This document shows positions 44,636 through 54,934 of a stretch of DNA of 64,000 nucleotides, one piece after another. Position numbers and translations under genes: made by a program. Source of the DNA: Croceicoccus bisphenolivorans (GTDB taxonomy: Bacteria; Pseudomonadota; Alphaproteobacteria; Sphingomonadales; Sphingomonadaceae); the NCBI RefSeq assembly GCF_001634625.1, contig NZ_LRSE01000001.1:248001-312000 (forward strand). The letters run 5' to 3'. Below the pieces are notes generated by a model. The model worked only from the letters and a program-made list of their open reading frames with translations. It made no database searches and was not told the origin of the DNA. Each line of letters starts with the position of its first letter. Position 1 is the stretch's first letter.

Positions 44636-45400
44636 ATGCACCTGCCGCCACATAGGACAAACGTGACCCGGACAATGCCCGAACCGCCGCCGCTCGATCC
44701 GTCGCGCGATGCGCTGTTCCTCGATTTCGACGGAACCCTCGTGCCCTTGGCAGAGAGGCCGGAGGCCGTGCACGTTCCCGATACATTGATAGAGCGGCTG
44801 CACCGGCTGGCCGACCGGCTGGACGGCAGGCTGGCGATCGTCAGCGGCCGCTATATCGCAGACCTCGACGGCTTCGGCCTTGGTGCCCTGCCCGTCGCGG
44901 GCAGCCACGGCGGCGAATGGCGGCTTGCCGATGGCGAGCACTGCGCCCTGCCCCGCCCGAAATCTCTGGACGCCGCACGCGAAGCCTTCGTCGCTTTTTC
45001 CGCCGCGCGCGAAGGCGTGATCTTCGAGGACAAGCCGCTGGGTGCCGCGCTCCATTTTCGTCTGGCCCCGCAACATGCCGATGCCAGCATCGCCCTCGCG
45101 CGCGAACATGCAGCGGGCCTGCACCTGCAGCCGGGGCACGAGATGATCGAGGTGCGCGTGCCGGGCGTTCACAAGGGCACGGCCATCGCGCGGTTGATGG
45201 ATGTGCCGCCGTTTGCGGGGCATCGCCCGGTGTTCCTGGGCGACGACGTTACCGATGAGGACGGCTTTGCCGCCGTCACATCGCTGGAAGGGCATGGCGT
45301 ATTGATCGGCCCTGTCCGCGAAAGCAGGGCCGCATACCGCCTGTCCGATCCGGCCGCAGTGAAAGCATGGCTCGCCGCCATGCTCGAACCGGCAGGATGA
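44636..45400 (+). CDS. otsB: Trehalose-6-phosphate phosphatase
   Basis: A 254-residue HAD phosphatase that completes trehalose synthesis. The HAD motif I is LFLDFDGTLVPLAE with nucleophile and acid Asp; motif II is IVSGR; motif IV is FLGDDVTDEDGF. GAAGGG lies about nine bases before ATG 44636; a further Met (MPEPPP) is a possible later start. otsA follows 34 bases downstream, so both enzymes of trehalose synthesis are in one operon, phosphatase first. Confidence 0.93.
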   Translation: MHLPPHRTNVTRTMPEPPPLDPSRDALFLDFDGTLVPLAERPEAVHVPDTLIERLHRLADRLDGRLAIVSGRYIADLDGFGLGALPVAGSHGGEWRLADGEHCALPRPKSLDAAREAFVAFSAAREGVIFEDKPLGAALHFRLAPQHADASIALAREHAAGLHLQPGHEMIEVRVPGVHKGTAIARLMDVPPFAGHRPVFLGDDVTDEDGFAAVTSLEGHGVLIGPVRESRAAYRLSDPAAVKAWLAAMLEPAG

Positions 45401-45434
45401 CCGAAAACCAAGCATGCAACCGGGGGACGGACAA

Positions 45435-46823
45435 ATGAGCCGCCTGATCGTCGTATCCAATCGCGTATCGCTGCCCCATCCCGATGGCGCGCAAGGCGGT
45501 CTTGCCGTCGCGCTTCAGGCTGCACTGCGCGAAGCGGGCGGGTTGTGGTTCGGCTGGTCCGGACGAGAGGTCGAGAAATTCACCGGATCGGTCAGTTTCG
45601 AGGAAATCGACGGTGTGCGATCCGCCGTCGTCGATCTCGAACCGCAGGACGTGGAGGAATACTACAACGGCTTTGCCAACCGCACGTTGTGGCCGCTGTT
45701 CCACTACCGGATCGACCTTGCCAAGTACAACCGCAGCTTCGGCAGCGGGTACGAGCGGGTGAACAAACGTTTTGCCGAACCGCTACATGTCATGATCGAA
45801 CCGGGCGACACCGTCTGGATCAACGATTACCACCTCATCCCCATCGCCTCGCAACTGCGCGAGCACGGGGTGAACAACCGCATCGGCTTTTTCCTCCACA
45901 CGCCATGGCCGCCGACGCGCCTGCTGGTATCCCTGCCTTATCACGAGCGGCTGGTACGCTCGATGTTCGCCTATGACGTGATCGGATTCCAGACGAGCGA
46001 GTGGCTGGAAAGCTTCCTGCACTATTGCCAGAACGAGCTGGGCGGCACAGTGGATGGCGAATACGTGACGGTGGACGGCAAGACACTGCGTGCCGCCGTC
46101 TGCCCCATCGGCATCGACTTCAAGAACTTCCTCGAAGCGGCAAAGACACCCGCCGCGCAGGAAATCGCCGAACGCACGCGTATCTCTCTTCGCCAGTTGA
46201 GCATGATCGTGGGTGTCGACCGGCTGGACTATTCCAAGGGGCTGGAAGAACGCCTCAACAGTTTCGAGACGTACCTCAACCGGCATACAGAGGCGCACCG
46301 CGCCGTTGTGCTGGTGCAGATCGCCCCGCCGTCGCGCGGCGAAGTCGAACAGTATCGCAACGTACGCGAAAAGCTGAACGAGATGGCGGGCCGCATCAAC
46401 GGCGCCTTTGCCGAAGTGGACTGGACGCCGATCCGCTACGTCAACCGCGGCTATTCCCGCGACGAGCTTGCCGCGCTCTATCGCGCCGCGAAAGTCGGGC
46501 TGGTCACGCCCTTGCGTGACGGGATGAACCTTGTCGCCAAGGAATATGTCGCCGCGCAGGATCCGGAAGATCCCGGCGTCCTCGTCCTCTCCCGCTTTGC
46601 CGGGGCGGCGGCGCAGATGCAGGAAGCGTTATTGGTGAACCCCTATGCGCCCGAGGAAGTGGCCGACGCAATCCACACCGCGCTCACCATGCCGCTGGCA
46701 GAGCGCAAGCGGCGGCACAATATCCTGCTGGAAGGGGTGCGCAGCGAAGACGTGCACTGGTGGCGCGAACGCTTCGTCAGGATGATAGAGGAAGCCCCTG
46801 CCCACATCGGGCAGGACGGTTAA
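45435..46823 (+). CDS. otsA: Trehalose-6-phosphate synthase
   Basis: A 462-residue GT20 glycosyltransferase joining UDP-glucose and glucose-6-phosphate. Motifs are MSRLIVVSNRVSLP, GGLAVAL, WINDYHLIPIASQLRE, RLDYSKGLEERL and a C-terminal LRDGMNLVAKEYVAAQ. GGGGGA is seven bases before ATG 45435. Trehalose protects against osmotic and drying stress. Confidence 0.96.
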   Translation: MSRLIVVSNRVSLPHPDGAQGGLAVALQAALREAGGLWFGWSGREVEKFTGSVSFEEIDGVRSAVVDLEPQDVEEYYNGFANRTLWPLFHYRIDLAKYNRSFGSGYERVNKRFAEPLHVMIEPGDTVWINDYHLIPIASQLREHGVNNRIGFFLHTPWPPTRLLVSLPYHERLVRSMFAYDVIGFQTSEWLESFLHYCQNELGGTVDGEYVTVDGKTLRAAVCPIGIDFKNFLEAAKTPAAQEIAERTRISLRQLSMIVGVDRLDYSKGLEERLNSFETYLNRHTEAHRAVVLVQIAPPSRGEVEQYRNVREKLNEMAGRINGAFAEVDWTPIRYVNRGYSRDELAALYRAAKVGLVTPLRDGMNLVAKEYVAAQDPEDPGVLVLSRFAGAAAQMQEALLVNPYAPEEVADAIHTALTMPLAERKRRHNILLEGVRSEDVHWWRERFVRMIEEAPAHIGQDG

Positions 46824-46949
46824 ATCCCGCTGACTTGCGGGCCGGTCCGGTAACCTTGCCGCAAGACTGGTTCCTAACCGTTTCGTAAACCATTCGCTTC
46901 TACCTTCACCCTCCCTTGTCTGCGCCTTTCCCGCGCACGGAGGACATAG

Positions 46950-48893
46950 ATGAAGCAGTCGGGTTCGGTTCGCATTATCCTGCTGACGACGCTGGTGGCG
47001 GCGTCGATCATGGCGGCAAAGACATTCGTTCCCGCGATCCCGCTGGGCACGACGGTCGTTGCGGCGGCACTTGGCCTTGCGCTCATCTTCTCCCTGTTTC
47101 GATCGGATGCGCGCACACGGCGCGGTATTGCCGTGGAACAACAGCAAGCGAGTGCACCCGATGCGCGGCAGATGGATTCCGATGCGATCCGCCGCCGCCT
47201 TGAAGGGCGCCCCGTTCCGCAAGTCAGCCCCGGACCACTGACCCGCGACATGAGCGCGACCGCTGCGACGGGAAGCGCGGACGGCCCGATCGAGAACGAC
47301 TGGCCGGAAGCTGCGCCGGCGGCATCCAACGACGCGCCTGTCCTCGAACTGGTGCCCGTGGAGGTCGAAGAACCCGCTCCTGCCGAGGAACCCGCGATCC
47401 ACGATGAAACGACGGGATGGAGCCCAGCACCGACGTTGGATCGCGATGCCGACTGGCAAACCGGCCCTGCGCATGATGATCCGAACTGGGATAGCGTGGC
47501 GCACCCTGCCGAACCGGTCATGCGGCAAGTGGCGGAAGCAGCGGAACCACCAGAAGAGCTTGCCGAACCCGTTCTCGACCTGACGGATGTTGTCGAGGAA
47601 CGGGCATCGGCCACCGCCCTTTCCGAAACCCTCGACTGGAGCGATTTCGACGATTTCGGTTCGCCCGAACCGGAGCTTGGGACCCAACCGGAACCTGCGC
47701 CTTCGCCGGAAGCTGCAGTGGCACCGGGACCCCTGGCGGATGCGGTTCCCGTGCCAGCCGACGCTATCGCATCCGCACGCGCCAACACCATCGTGCTGGG
47801 CGAAATCTTCCCGCCGACAAGCAGCCCCGGCCTCTCTTTCTATGGCGGCCTGCCCGTCGCGCCAGCCGGTTTGGCATGGCCGCGCGCCCAAACAGACACC
47901 GGAGAGATCCCGCTTACTTTCGTAATGCAGCTCGAATGCGCAAAGCTGGCCGGACAGGACGCGACCGGACTGCTGCCTGCCGACGGCGTACTCTACCTGT
48001 TCATGGACCTCGACTGGTCCCGCCCCATGGCATACCGCTTCGTCCATGTTCCCTGCCCGACCGGAGCCTGGTCGCAGATCGAGGCGCCTGCCGATCTTGG
48101 CCCCGCATACGGCAGCCAGGCCGTCTGGGCATGGCCTTTCTGCGCGGGGGCTGATCATGACGCGCGCGGCGTCATCCCGCGCCGCCTGCCGCAATGGGCG
48201 ATCGAACCTGCGCGCGTCGATCTTGCCGCAGGCGACGGGCGGTTCTGGACGGTTGGCCACGAATTGCTGGGCCAACTGGCGCGGATCGATGGCGGCGGCA
48301 CTGCGCCTGCGATGCCCGCGGATTTCGCGCGGCCATACCCCGCCTTCCCCCACGACTGGTCCGCCGTCCGCATGGCCTGCGCCTATCTGCTGGACCTGAT
48401 GCGACAGGACAATCAGCCCGCAGAACTGGCCCGCTGGCTGGATGAAACGCGCATGCTCTATGCCGTGGCCAGCCGCGAGGAACCGTTCGAGCCCATCCCG
48501 CAAGTCTCTGCCAACGAGATGTGGGGCTGGATGGAACAGGTGCGCACCTCGCTCGAACCGGTGTTCCCCGCCATCGTCAGTGCCGCGATCAATGCCACGC
48601 TGGGCGCGCGCGGAGCAGCGGCAGAAGCCATTCCCGCCGAATGGATCGAACGCGCTGCCGCCGCGCACAAGCTGGCCGACCGGCCCGCACCCAATCGCCT
48701 TTTCGGTACGCCTTCGTGGGTACAGGGGCATTTGCGCGACTTTATCGAGAGCGAAGTGCTGCTGCTGGAAATCGGCGGCAACGACACGCTGGGCCACTTT
48801 TTCGGCACAGGCGTCCTGCAATTCACGATTGCGCCGGAGGATCTTACCGCCCGCAATTTCGATCGGGTGCGGATGACCGTTTCGGCGGCCTAA
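46950..48893 (+). CDS. Membrane-anchored DUF1963 (YwqG-like) protein
   Basis: A 647-residue protein. Two N-terminal hydrophobic segments (residues about 8-50) are followed by a long acidic Glu/Pro/Ala-rich region (about 70-270, for example PVEVEEPAPAEEPA), then a DUF1963 domain (FYGGLPVAPAGLAWPRAQ, VMQLECAKLAGQD, GVLYLFMDLDW). DUF1963 proteins are of unknown function. GGAGG precedes the ATG. Convergent with recG, with stops overlapping by four bases. Confidence 0.82.
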   Translation: MKQSGSVRIILLTTLVAASIMAAKTFVPAIPLGTTVVAAALGLALIFSLFRSDARTRRGIAVEQQQASAPDARQMDSDAIRRRLEGRPVPQVSPGPLTRDMSATAATGSADGPIENDWPEAAPAASNDAPVLELVPVEVEEPAPAEEPAIHDETTGWSPAPTLDRDADWQTGPAHDDPNWDSVAHPAEPVMRQVAEAAEPPEELAEPVLDLTDVVEERASATALSETLDWSDFDDFGSPEPELGTQPEPAPSPEAAVAPGPLADAVPVPADAIASARANTIVLGEIFPPTSSPGLSFYGGLPVAPAGLAWPRAQTDTGEIPLTFVMQLECAKLAGQDATGLLPADGVLYLFMDLDWSRPMAYRFVHVPCPTGAWSQIEAPADLGPAYGSQAVWAWPFCAGADHDARGVIPRRLPQWAIEPARVDLAAGDGRFWTVGHELLGQLARIDGGGTAPAMPADFARPYPAFPHDWSAVRMACAYLLDLMRQDNQPAELARWLDETRMLYAVASREEPFEPIPQVSANEMWGWMEQVRTSLEPVFPAIVSAAINATLGARGAAAEAIPAEWIERAAAAHKLADRPAPNRLFGTPSWVQGHLRDFIESEVLLLEIGGNDTLGHFFGTGVLQFTIAPEDLTARNFDRVRMTVSAA

Positions 48894-50953
48894 CCTCCGC
48901 GCAGGAGTTGCACACCGTAGTCCCGCTCGAACAGGTAAAGCGCGATCCGCGCGGCTTCTCCGCGCGAGCCAGTAAGGCCGCCATCGCGATCCATTAGCAG
49001 GCGGGCATCATCGTGCGCGGTTTCCAGCAATTCGCTGATCTGTTCGGGGCAGGCCAGTTCGAAGCCCTGTTCCCCCGACTGCCGCGTGCCAAGGATTTCG
49101 CCCCCGCCGCGTAAGCGCAAATCCTCTTCGGCAAGGCGGAACCCGTCCTGCGTTTCCCGCATCAGGGCCAGCCTTTCACGGCCCGTTTCGGATAGCGTAT
49201 CGCCGCGCAGCAGCAGGCAGACCGATTTCTCCGCCCCGCGCCCGACCCGCCCGCGCAACTGGTGCAGCTGAGCAAGGCCGAAGCGTTCGGCCTGTTCGAT
49301 CACCATCAGCGAGGCATTGGGCACGTTGACGCCAACCTCGATCACTGTCGTCGCCACCAGCACCGCGACTTCGCCACTGGCAAAACGCGCCATGTTGGCA
49401 TCCTTCACATCGGCCGGAAGCTGGCCGTGGACCAGCGTGACCGCGTTTTCGCCAAGCGCCTGCCGCAGCGTATCGAACCGCTCCTCCGCTGCCGCGATAT
49501 CCTCCGTCTCGTGCTCGCGCACCATCGGGCAGACCCAGTAGGCCTGCTTGCCTTCGCCGACATGGCGGCGCAATCCAGCGACAACATCGCCCAGCCGCTC
49601 GTTCGCAATGACGCGCGTGTCGATCGGCTGGCGGCCCGGCGGCAGTTCGTCGAGCTTCGACACTTCCATCTCGCCATATTGCGCCAGCGTCAGCGTGCGC
49701 GGGATCGGCGTTGCGGTCATGGCAAGGCAGTGCGCCGTTCCCCGCGCCTTCTGCTGTAACAACAGGCGCTGATTGACGCCAAACCGGTGCTGCTCGTCGA
49801 TCACGACAAGCGCGAGATTGCGATAGGCTACACTGTCCTGAAAGATCGCATGGGTACCAACGATCACATCGATGCTGCCATCCAGCAGGCCCATCAGGAT
49901 CGATTCCCGCGCTTTGCCCTTGTCGCGCCCCGTCAGCACCGCGATCTCTATCCCCGTGCCACGCGCCATTTCGACCAGCGTGTCGTAATGCTGGCGGGCA
50001 AGGATCTCGGTCGGCGCCAGCATGGCCGCCTGCGCCCCGCTTTCCACCGCGACCAGCATGGCATGGAGCGCCACCGCCGTCTTGCCGCTGCCGACATCGC
50101 CTTGCAGCAGTCGCAGCATCGGGTGGCCTTGCGCCAGATCGCCCTCTATCTCGCCGATGGAGCGCTTCTGCGCCCCTGTCAGTTCGAACGGCAGGCGCAG
50201 CTTTTCCCGCAAGCCCCCGTCGCCCCGCAGCGGCACGCCCTTGCGCCGTTTGTTGTCCGCCTTCACCAGCATCAGCGCGAGGGCAGAGGCGAACAGTTCG
50301 TCATAGGCCAGCCGATCGCGCGCGGCCTTGTGCTGCCCCTGATGCGCCAGCACCAGCGCGTCGCGCCACGCGGGCCATTGCTTGCGGTCCAGCTGCCCCG
50401 GCTCGATCCATTCGGGAAGCTCCGGCGCTTCATCCAGTGCCTGTTCGATCAGCGCCTGCAACCGGTTCTGCGTCAGGCCTTCGGAAAGCGCATAGACCGG
50501 CTCCCGCGTGGCGCCCATCGCGACCCCGCCCTCCGCGCTCACGTGATCGGGATGCACGATCTGCAGCATGTCACCATACTGGTCCAGCTTGCCCGCAACC
50601 CACCGTTTTTCGTTCAGCGGCAAGGACTTCTTCGCCGAGTAAGAGGCGCGGCCGAAGTAGGTTAGCGACACGACATTGCCGATCGCATCGCTGGCCAGCA
50701 CGTTGAACGGCCCGCGCCCGCTGCGGCTCTGGCGGTATTGCGTAGGGGTCAGTTCGACGATCACGTTTTCGCCCACCGCCGCCTCGTCCAGATTGGCGAC
50801 GACGCGGCGGTCGATAAAGCGTTCGGGCAGGTGGAACGCAAAATCGCGCAGGCGCGACAGGCCCAGCTTCTCCAACGGCTTTTCCAGCTTCGGGCCGACG
50901 CCTTTCAGGCTGTCGGCACCGGCAAACAGGGGATTGAGCACTTCGGGCCGCAT
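48890..50953 (-). CDS. recG: ATP-dependent DNA helicase RecG
   Basis: A 687-residue branch-migration helicase. The wedge/OB domain occupies roughly residues 55-150, Walker A is GDVGSGKTAVAL, motif II is VIDEQHRFG, and motif VI is QLRGRVGRGAEKS. ATG 50953 gives the family length. It remodels stalled forks and junctions. Divergent from sdhE 53 bases away. Confidence 0.96.
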   Translation of the reverse strand: MRPEVLNPLFAGADSLKGVGPKLEKPLEKLGLSRLRDFAFHLPERFIDRRVVANLDEAAVGENVIVELTPTQYRQSRSGRGPFNVLASDAIGNVVSLTYFGRASYSAKKSLPLNEKRWVAGKLDQYGDMLQIVHPDHVSAEGGVAMGATREPVYALSEGLTQNRLQALIEQALDEAPELPEWIEPGQLDRKQWPAWRDALVLAHQGQHKAARDRLAYDELFASALALMLVKADNKRRKGVPLRGDGGLREKLRLPFELTGAQKRSIGEIEGDLAQGHPMLRLLQGDVGSGKTAVALHAMLVAVESGAQAAMLAPTEILARQHYDTLVEMARGTGIEIAVLTGRDKGKARESILMGLLDGSIDVIVGTHAIFQDSVAYRNLALVVIDEQHRFGVNQRLLLQQKARGTAHCLAMTATPIPRTLTLAQYGEMEVSKLDELPPGRQPIDTRVIANERLGDVVAGLRRHVGEGKQAYWVCPMVREHETEDIAAAEERFDTLRQALGENAVTLVHGQLPADVKDANMARFASGEVAVLVATTVIEVGVNVPNASLMVIEQAERFGLAQLHQLRGRVGRGAEKSVCLLLRGDTLSETGRERLALMRETQDGFRLAEEDLRLRGGGEILGTRQSGEQGFELACPEQISELLETAHDDARLLMDRDGGLTGSRGEAARIALYLFERDYGVQLLRGG

Positions 50954-51006
50954 GGCACCGGCTATAGCGCCTTGCACATCAGGGTCCACACAGGTAGTCG
51001 CGCGCC

Positions 51007-51273
51007 ATGGTGGACAGTGCTCGTCTCGGCAGGTTGAAATTTCGCGCATGGCATCGCGGCACGCGCGAGGCCGACTTCATGATCGGCGGTTTCTTCGACA
51101 AGAACCACGCGTCGTGGGGCGATGTGGAGTGTGACTGGTTCGAGGCTTTGCTCGAAGAAGACGACGTCTACATCATGGCGTGGGCACTGGGCACGGAAAT
51201 TGCGCCCGAACGCTATGAAGGGCCGCTGATGGATGCGATGCGCAAGCTGGATTACGTGCACATCCATCGTTGA
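51007..51273 (+). CDS. sdhE: Succinate dehydrogenase flavinylation factor SdhE
   Basis: An 88-residue small protein with the RGTRE motif (R-G-x-x-E) near residue 17 and a helical WFEALLEEDDVYIMAW stretch. SdhE/SDHAF2 promotes covalent FAD attachment to succinate dehydrogenase. It lies next to recG and mfd, a usual place in alphaproteobacteria. Confidence 0.92.
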   Translation: MVDSARLGRLKFRAWHRGTREADFMIGGFFDKNHASWGDVECDWFEALLEEDDVYIMAWALGTEIAPERYEGPLMDAMRKLDYVHIHR

Positions 51274-51331
51274 GCGGCGAAATCCGCCCTTGCGCGGGAA
51301 CTGTCACATAGCCAGATAGTCCCCCTTAGAC

Positions 51332-54300
51332 ATGGCTGACCTTCCCAAAATTATCGCCGCGGAAAAACCGCTGGTGCTGTCTTCGCTTGCGCGCGGCGCG
51401 TTGCCGCTCGTCCTGTCCGACCTTGCCCGCGCCGCCGCGCACGCAAAAGCGCCCGCCCGAACCGTGTTCATCGCGCCCGACGAACAGGCGATGGCGGCAG
51501 TGGCCGATGCCGCGCCGTTCTTCGCGCCGGAACTGGACGTGATCGAGTTTCCGGCGTGGGACTGTCTGCCGTACGACCGTTCCAGCCCCGCCCTGTCTGT
51601 CAGCGCGCGCAGGCTGGCGGCGTTGCAGGCACTGCAGCGCAAGCGCAGCGGCCCGCAACTGCTTGTCACCACCGTCAACGCCGTATTGCAGCGCGTGCTC
51701 ACCCCGTTCCGCATTCGCGAGGCGACGCGGATGCTGGAAGTCGGCAGCGAGATCGGACACGAAAGCCTGATCTCACTGCTGCAGCGGCAGGGTTACGCGC
51801 GCAGCGACACCGCGATCGACGCGGGCGAATTTGCCGTGCGCGGTTCGATCTTCGATATCGTGCCTTCGGGCCTCAAAACGAAGAACGACAAGGGCGAGAT
51901 GGAACAGGCGGGCCTGCGGCTCGACTTCTTTGGCGACGAGCTTGAGAGCCTGCGCCTCTACGATCCCAACACCCAGCGCACGACCGGCACTCTGGAACGG
52001 CACCTGCTTCTTCCCGCCAGCGAGGCTTTGCTGGACGAGGATACGATCAAGCGTTTCCGCACCCGCTACCGCGAACGGTGGGGCGCGACGGCAACGGGCG
52101 ATCCGCTGTACCAGGCGGTGAGCGACGGGCGGCGGCTGGCGGGTATGGAACACTGGCTGCCGCTGTTCGAGGACAAGCTGGCGACGCTGTTCGATCACCT
52201 TGGCGACGGGGATGTGACGATTATCGACGGCGGCGCGCTGCGTGCCGGTGATGAACGGCTGGACGAGATCGTCGACTATCACCGCGCCCGCACCGAGAGT
52301 GCGCGAACCAGCCCCGGCGCCTATCGCCCGCTGGCGTCGGAAGCGCTCTATCTTGCGCGCGACGAGTTCGAAGCGGAACTGGCAGGCCGCCCCGTCCACC
52401 GCACCTCGATCTTCGCAGAGCCGGAGGCCGAGCGCGTCGTCGACTTCGGTTTCGGCTCCGCCCGCGACTTCACGCCCGAACGCACACGCGGAGACAATGT
52501 CTACGAAGTCGCCGCCAAGTACCTGAAAAAACAGGCTGATGGTGGCAGGCGCGCGATCCTTGCCTGTTATTCCGAAGGCGCGAGAAAGCGCATCGTCAGC
52601 CAGCTTGGTGAGGCGGGCAAGTACGAACCGGCCAGCGCCGAAACGTGGCAGGAAGCACTGGGCATCGCGGCAAAGCAGCGGCCCGTGGCGGTAGTGCTGC
52701 CGCTCGAATCGGGCTTTGCCAACGATACGCTTGAATTCGTGACAGAGCGCGACTTGCTAGGCGACCGGCTCATCCGCCGGAAAAAGCGCAAGAAGGATGC
52801 CGACGCCTTCATGGCGGAGCTGCAGGCGCTGCAGCCGGGCGACCACATCGTGCACATCGATCACGGCGTCGGCCGCTATATCGGCTTGCAGTCCGTTCCC
52901 GTCGGCAAGAGCCCGCACGACTGCGTGGCACTGGAATATCACGGCGGCGACAAGCTCTATGTTCCGGTCGAAAACCTCGACGTCCTCTCCCGCTATGGCA
53001 GCGGGGAGGAGAACGTCCCGCTCGACCGGCTTGGCGGCGAAGGCTGGCAGAAGCGCAAGGCGCGGCTGAAGGAGCGCATCCGCGAAATCGCGCACGAACT
53101 GCTGGCAACAGCGGCAAAACGCGCGCTGCAGAAGGCGCCGGTTATCGAGGCCGATCCGCAAAGCTACGATCCCTTCGTCGACCGTTTCCCGTGGAGCGAG
53201 ACGGAGGACCAGGAACGCGCGATCGACGATGTCATGCGCGATCTGGAAGACGGCAAGGCGATGGACCGCCTCGTCTGCGGCGATGTCGGCTTCGGCAAGA
53301 CCGAGGTGGCCCTGCGCGCCGCCTTCGTCGCGGCGATGGCCGGACAGCAGGTGGTGATGATCGCGCCGACCACGCTGCTGGCACGGCAGCACTATGCCAA
53401 CTTCTGCGAACGCTTCGGCGGCTTCCCGCTCAACATCGGGCGCCTTTCCCGCCTCGTCCCCGCCAGGGAGGCTGCGGAAACGCGCGAAGGGCTGGAAGCG
53501 GGCAAGATCGATATCGTCGTCGGCACCCACGCAATCCTGTCAAAGAGCGTGAAGTTCAAGCGGCTAGGCCTTGTAATCGTTGACGAAGAGCAACGCTTCG
53601 GCGTCACGCACAAGGAGAAGCTGAAGGCCCTGCGCGCCAATGTCCACGTCCTGACGCTGACGGCCACGCCGATCCCGCGCACATTGCAGATGGCGATGTC
53701 GGGCCTGCGCGAACTGTCCGTCATCCAGACCCCGCCGGTCGACCGCCTTGCCGTCCGCACTTACGTGATGGAATGGGACGACATGGTCGTGCGAGAAGCC
53801 CTGCTGCGCGAGCATCATCGCGGCGGGCAGAGCTTCATCGTCGTGCCGCGCATCGCAGATATGCCCAAGATAGAGGACTGGCTGCTGGCGACCGTGCCGG
53901 AGGTCAAATACGTCTCCGCCCACGGCCAGATGGGTGCGGGCGAAGTGGAAGAGCGGATGAGCGCCTTCTACGAGAAGAAATACGATGTCCTGCTGTCGAC
54001 TACGATCGTCGAATCGGGCCTCGACATCCCCAGCGCGAACACGATCATCATCCACCGTGCCGACCGCTTCGGCCTTGCCCAGCTTTACCAGCTGCGCGGG
54101 CGCGTGGGCCGGTCCAAGCTGCGCGCTTATGCCTACCTCACGACAGAGGAGGACAAGCAGATGTCCGAAGTCGCCGAAAAGCGCCTGAAGGTGCTGGGCG
54201 ATCTCGACACGCTGGGCGCGGGTTTCCAGCTGGCCAGCCACGATCTCGACATTCGCGGTGCCGGCAACCTGCTGGGCGACGAACAGTCGGGCCATATCCG

Positions 54301-54868
54301 CGAGGTCGGCTTCGAACTTTACCAGTCGATGCTGGAGGACGCGATCCTTGCCGCCAAGGCGGGCGAACTGGGCGTGGTCGAAGATCGCAGCGGGCTGAGC
54401 CCCCAGATCACCGTCGACGCGCCGATCATGATCCCGGAAGACTACGTGCCGGACCTGTCGATCCGCATGGCGCTCTATCGCCGTTTGAACGAGGCGAAGG
54501 ACAAGGACGAGATCGAGGCGCTCGCCGCCGAAATGATCGACCGTTTCGGCCCCCTGCCCTCTGCCACGGAAAACCTCGTCAAGCTCATCGAGATCAAGCT
54601 GCAGGCCTGCGAGGCGCAGATCGCCAAGATCGATCTTGGCCCGCGCGGCGCGCTGGTCGCCTTCCACAAGGACGAATTCCCCGATCCGGTAGGCCTCATC
54701 GCCTATGTCGAGCGGCTGAAGGGCACGGCGCGCCTGCGGCCCGACATGAAGCTGGTGATCGAACGCAACTGGGGTGATCCGAAATCCCGCCTCAACGGCC
54801 TGTTCCAGCTGACCAAGGGCCTGTCCGCCATCGTGCGGCGCGCGGCGAAGGTGAAGGAACCGGCCTGA
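51332..54868 (+). CDS. mfd: Transcription-repair coupling factor Mfd
   Basis: A 1178-residue ATP-dependent translocase that removes stalled RNA polymerase and recruits UvrA. The N-terminal UvrB-like part (FPAWDCLPYDRSSP), the CarD-like RNAP-interaction domain (GDHIVHIDHGVGRYIGLQ, about residues 500-520), Walker A GDVGFGKTEVAL, DEEQRFG and RGRVGRS motifs, and the C-terminal TRCF domain are in normal order. Full length. Confidence 0.97.
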   Translation: MADLPKIIAAEKPLVLSSLARGALPLVLSDLARAAAHAKAPARTVFIAPDEQAMAAVADAAPFFAPELDVIEFPAWDCLPYDRSSPALSVSARRLAALQALQRKRSGPQLLVTTVNAVLQRVLTPFRIREATRMLEVGSEIGHESLISLLQRQGYARSDTAIDAGEFAVRGSIFDIVPSGLKTKNDKGEMEQAGLRLDFFGDELESLRLYDPNTQRTTGTLERHLLLPASEALLDEDTIKRFRTRYRERWGATATGDPLYQAVSDGRRLAGMEHWLPLFEDKLATLFDHLGDGDVTIIDGGALRAGDERLDEIVDYHRARTESARTSPGAYRPLASEALYLARDEFEAELAGRPVHRTSIFAEPEAERVVDFGFGSARDFTPERTRGDNVYEVAAKYLKKQADGGRRAILACYSEGARKRIVSQLGEAGKYEPASAETWQEALGIAAKQRPVAVVLPLESGFANDTLEFVTERDLLGDRLIRRKKRKKDADAFMAELQALQPGDHIVHIDHGVGRYIGLQSVPVGKSPHDCVALEYHGGDKLYVPVENLDVLSRYGSGEENVPLDRLGGEGWQKRKARLKERIREIAHELLATAAKRALQKAPVIEADPQSYDPFVDRFPWSETEDQERAIDDVMRDLEDGKAMDRLVCGDVGFGKTEVALRAAFVAAMAGQQVVMIAPTTLLARQHYANFCERFGGFPLNIGRLSRLVPAREAAETREGLEAGKIDIVVGTHAILSKSVKFKRLGLVIVDEEQRFGVTHKEKLKALRANVHVLTLTATPIPRTLQMAMSGLRELSVIQTPPVDRLAVRTYVMEWDDMVVREALLREHHRGGQSFIVVPRIADMPKIEDWLLATVPEVKYVSAHGQMGAGEVEERMSAFYEKKYDVLLSTTIVESGLDIPSANTIIIHRADRFGLAQLYQLRGRVGRSKLRAYAYLTTEEDKQMSEVAEKRLKVLGDLDTLGAGFQLASHDLDIRGAGNLLGDEQSGHIREVGFELYQSMLEDAILAAKAGELGVVEDRSGLSPQITVDAPIMIPEDYVPDLSIRMALYRRLNEAKDKDEIEALAAEMIDRFGPLPSATENLVKLIEIKLQACEAQIAKIDLGPRGALVAFHKDEFPDPVGLIAYVERLKGTARLRPDMKLVIERNWGDPKSRLNGLFQLTKGLSAIVRRAAKVKEPA

Positions 54869-54934
54869 CGCCATTGCCAAGCCGGTGGCCGCTCCATAGG
54901 GTCCGCCGGGCCTGAGGGGGGAGTCGCAGGAAGC

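Noticed and set aside
46824-46949. Small CCCGC/GCGGG stem after otsA as terminator
   Set aside because: Five base pairs only and no T-run; not better than chance in GC-rich DNA.
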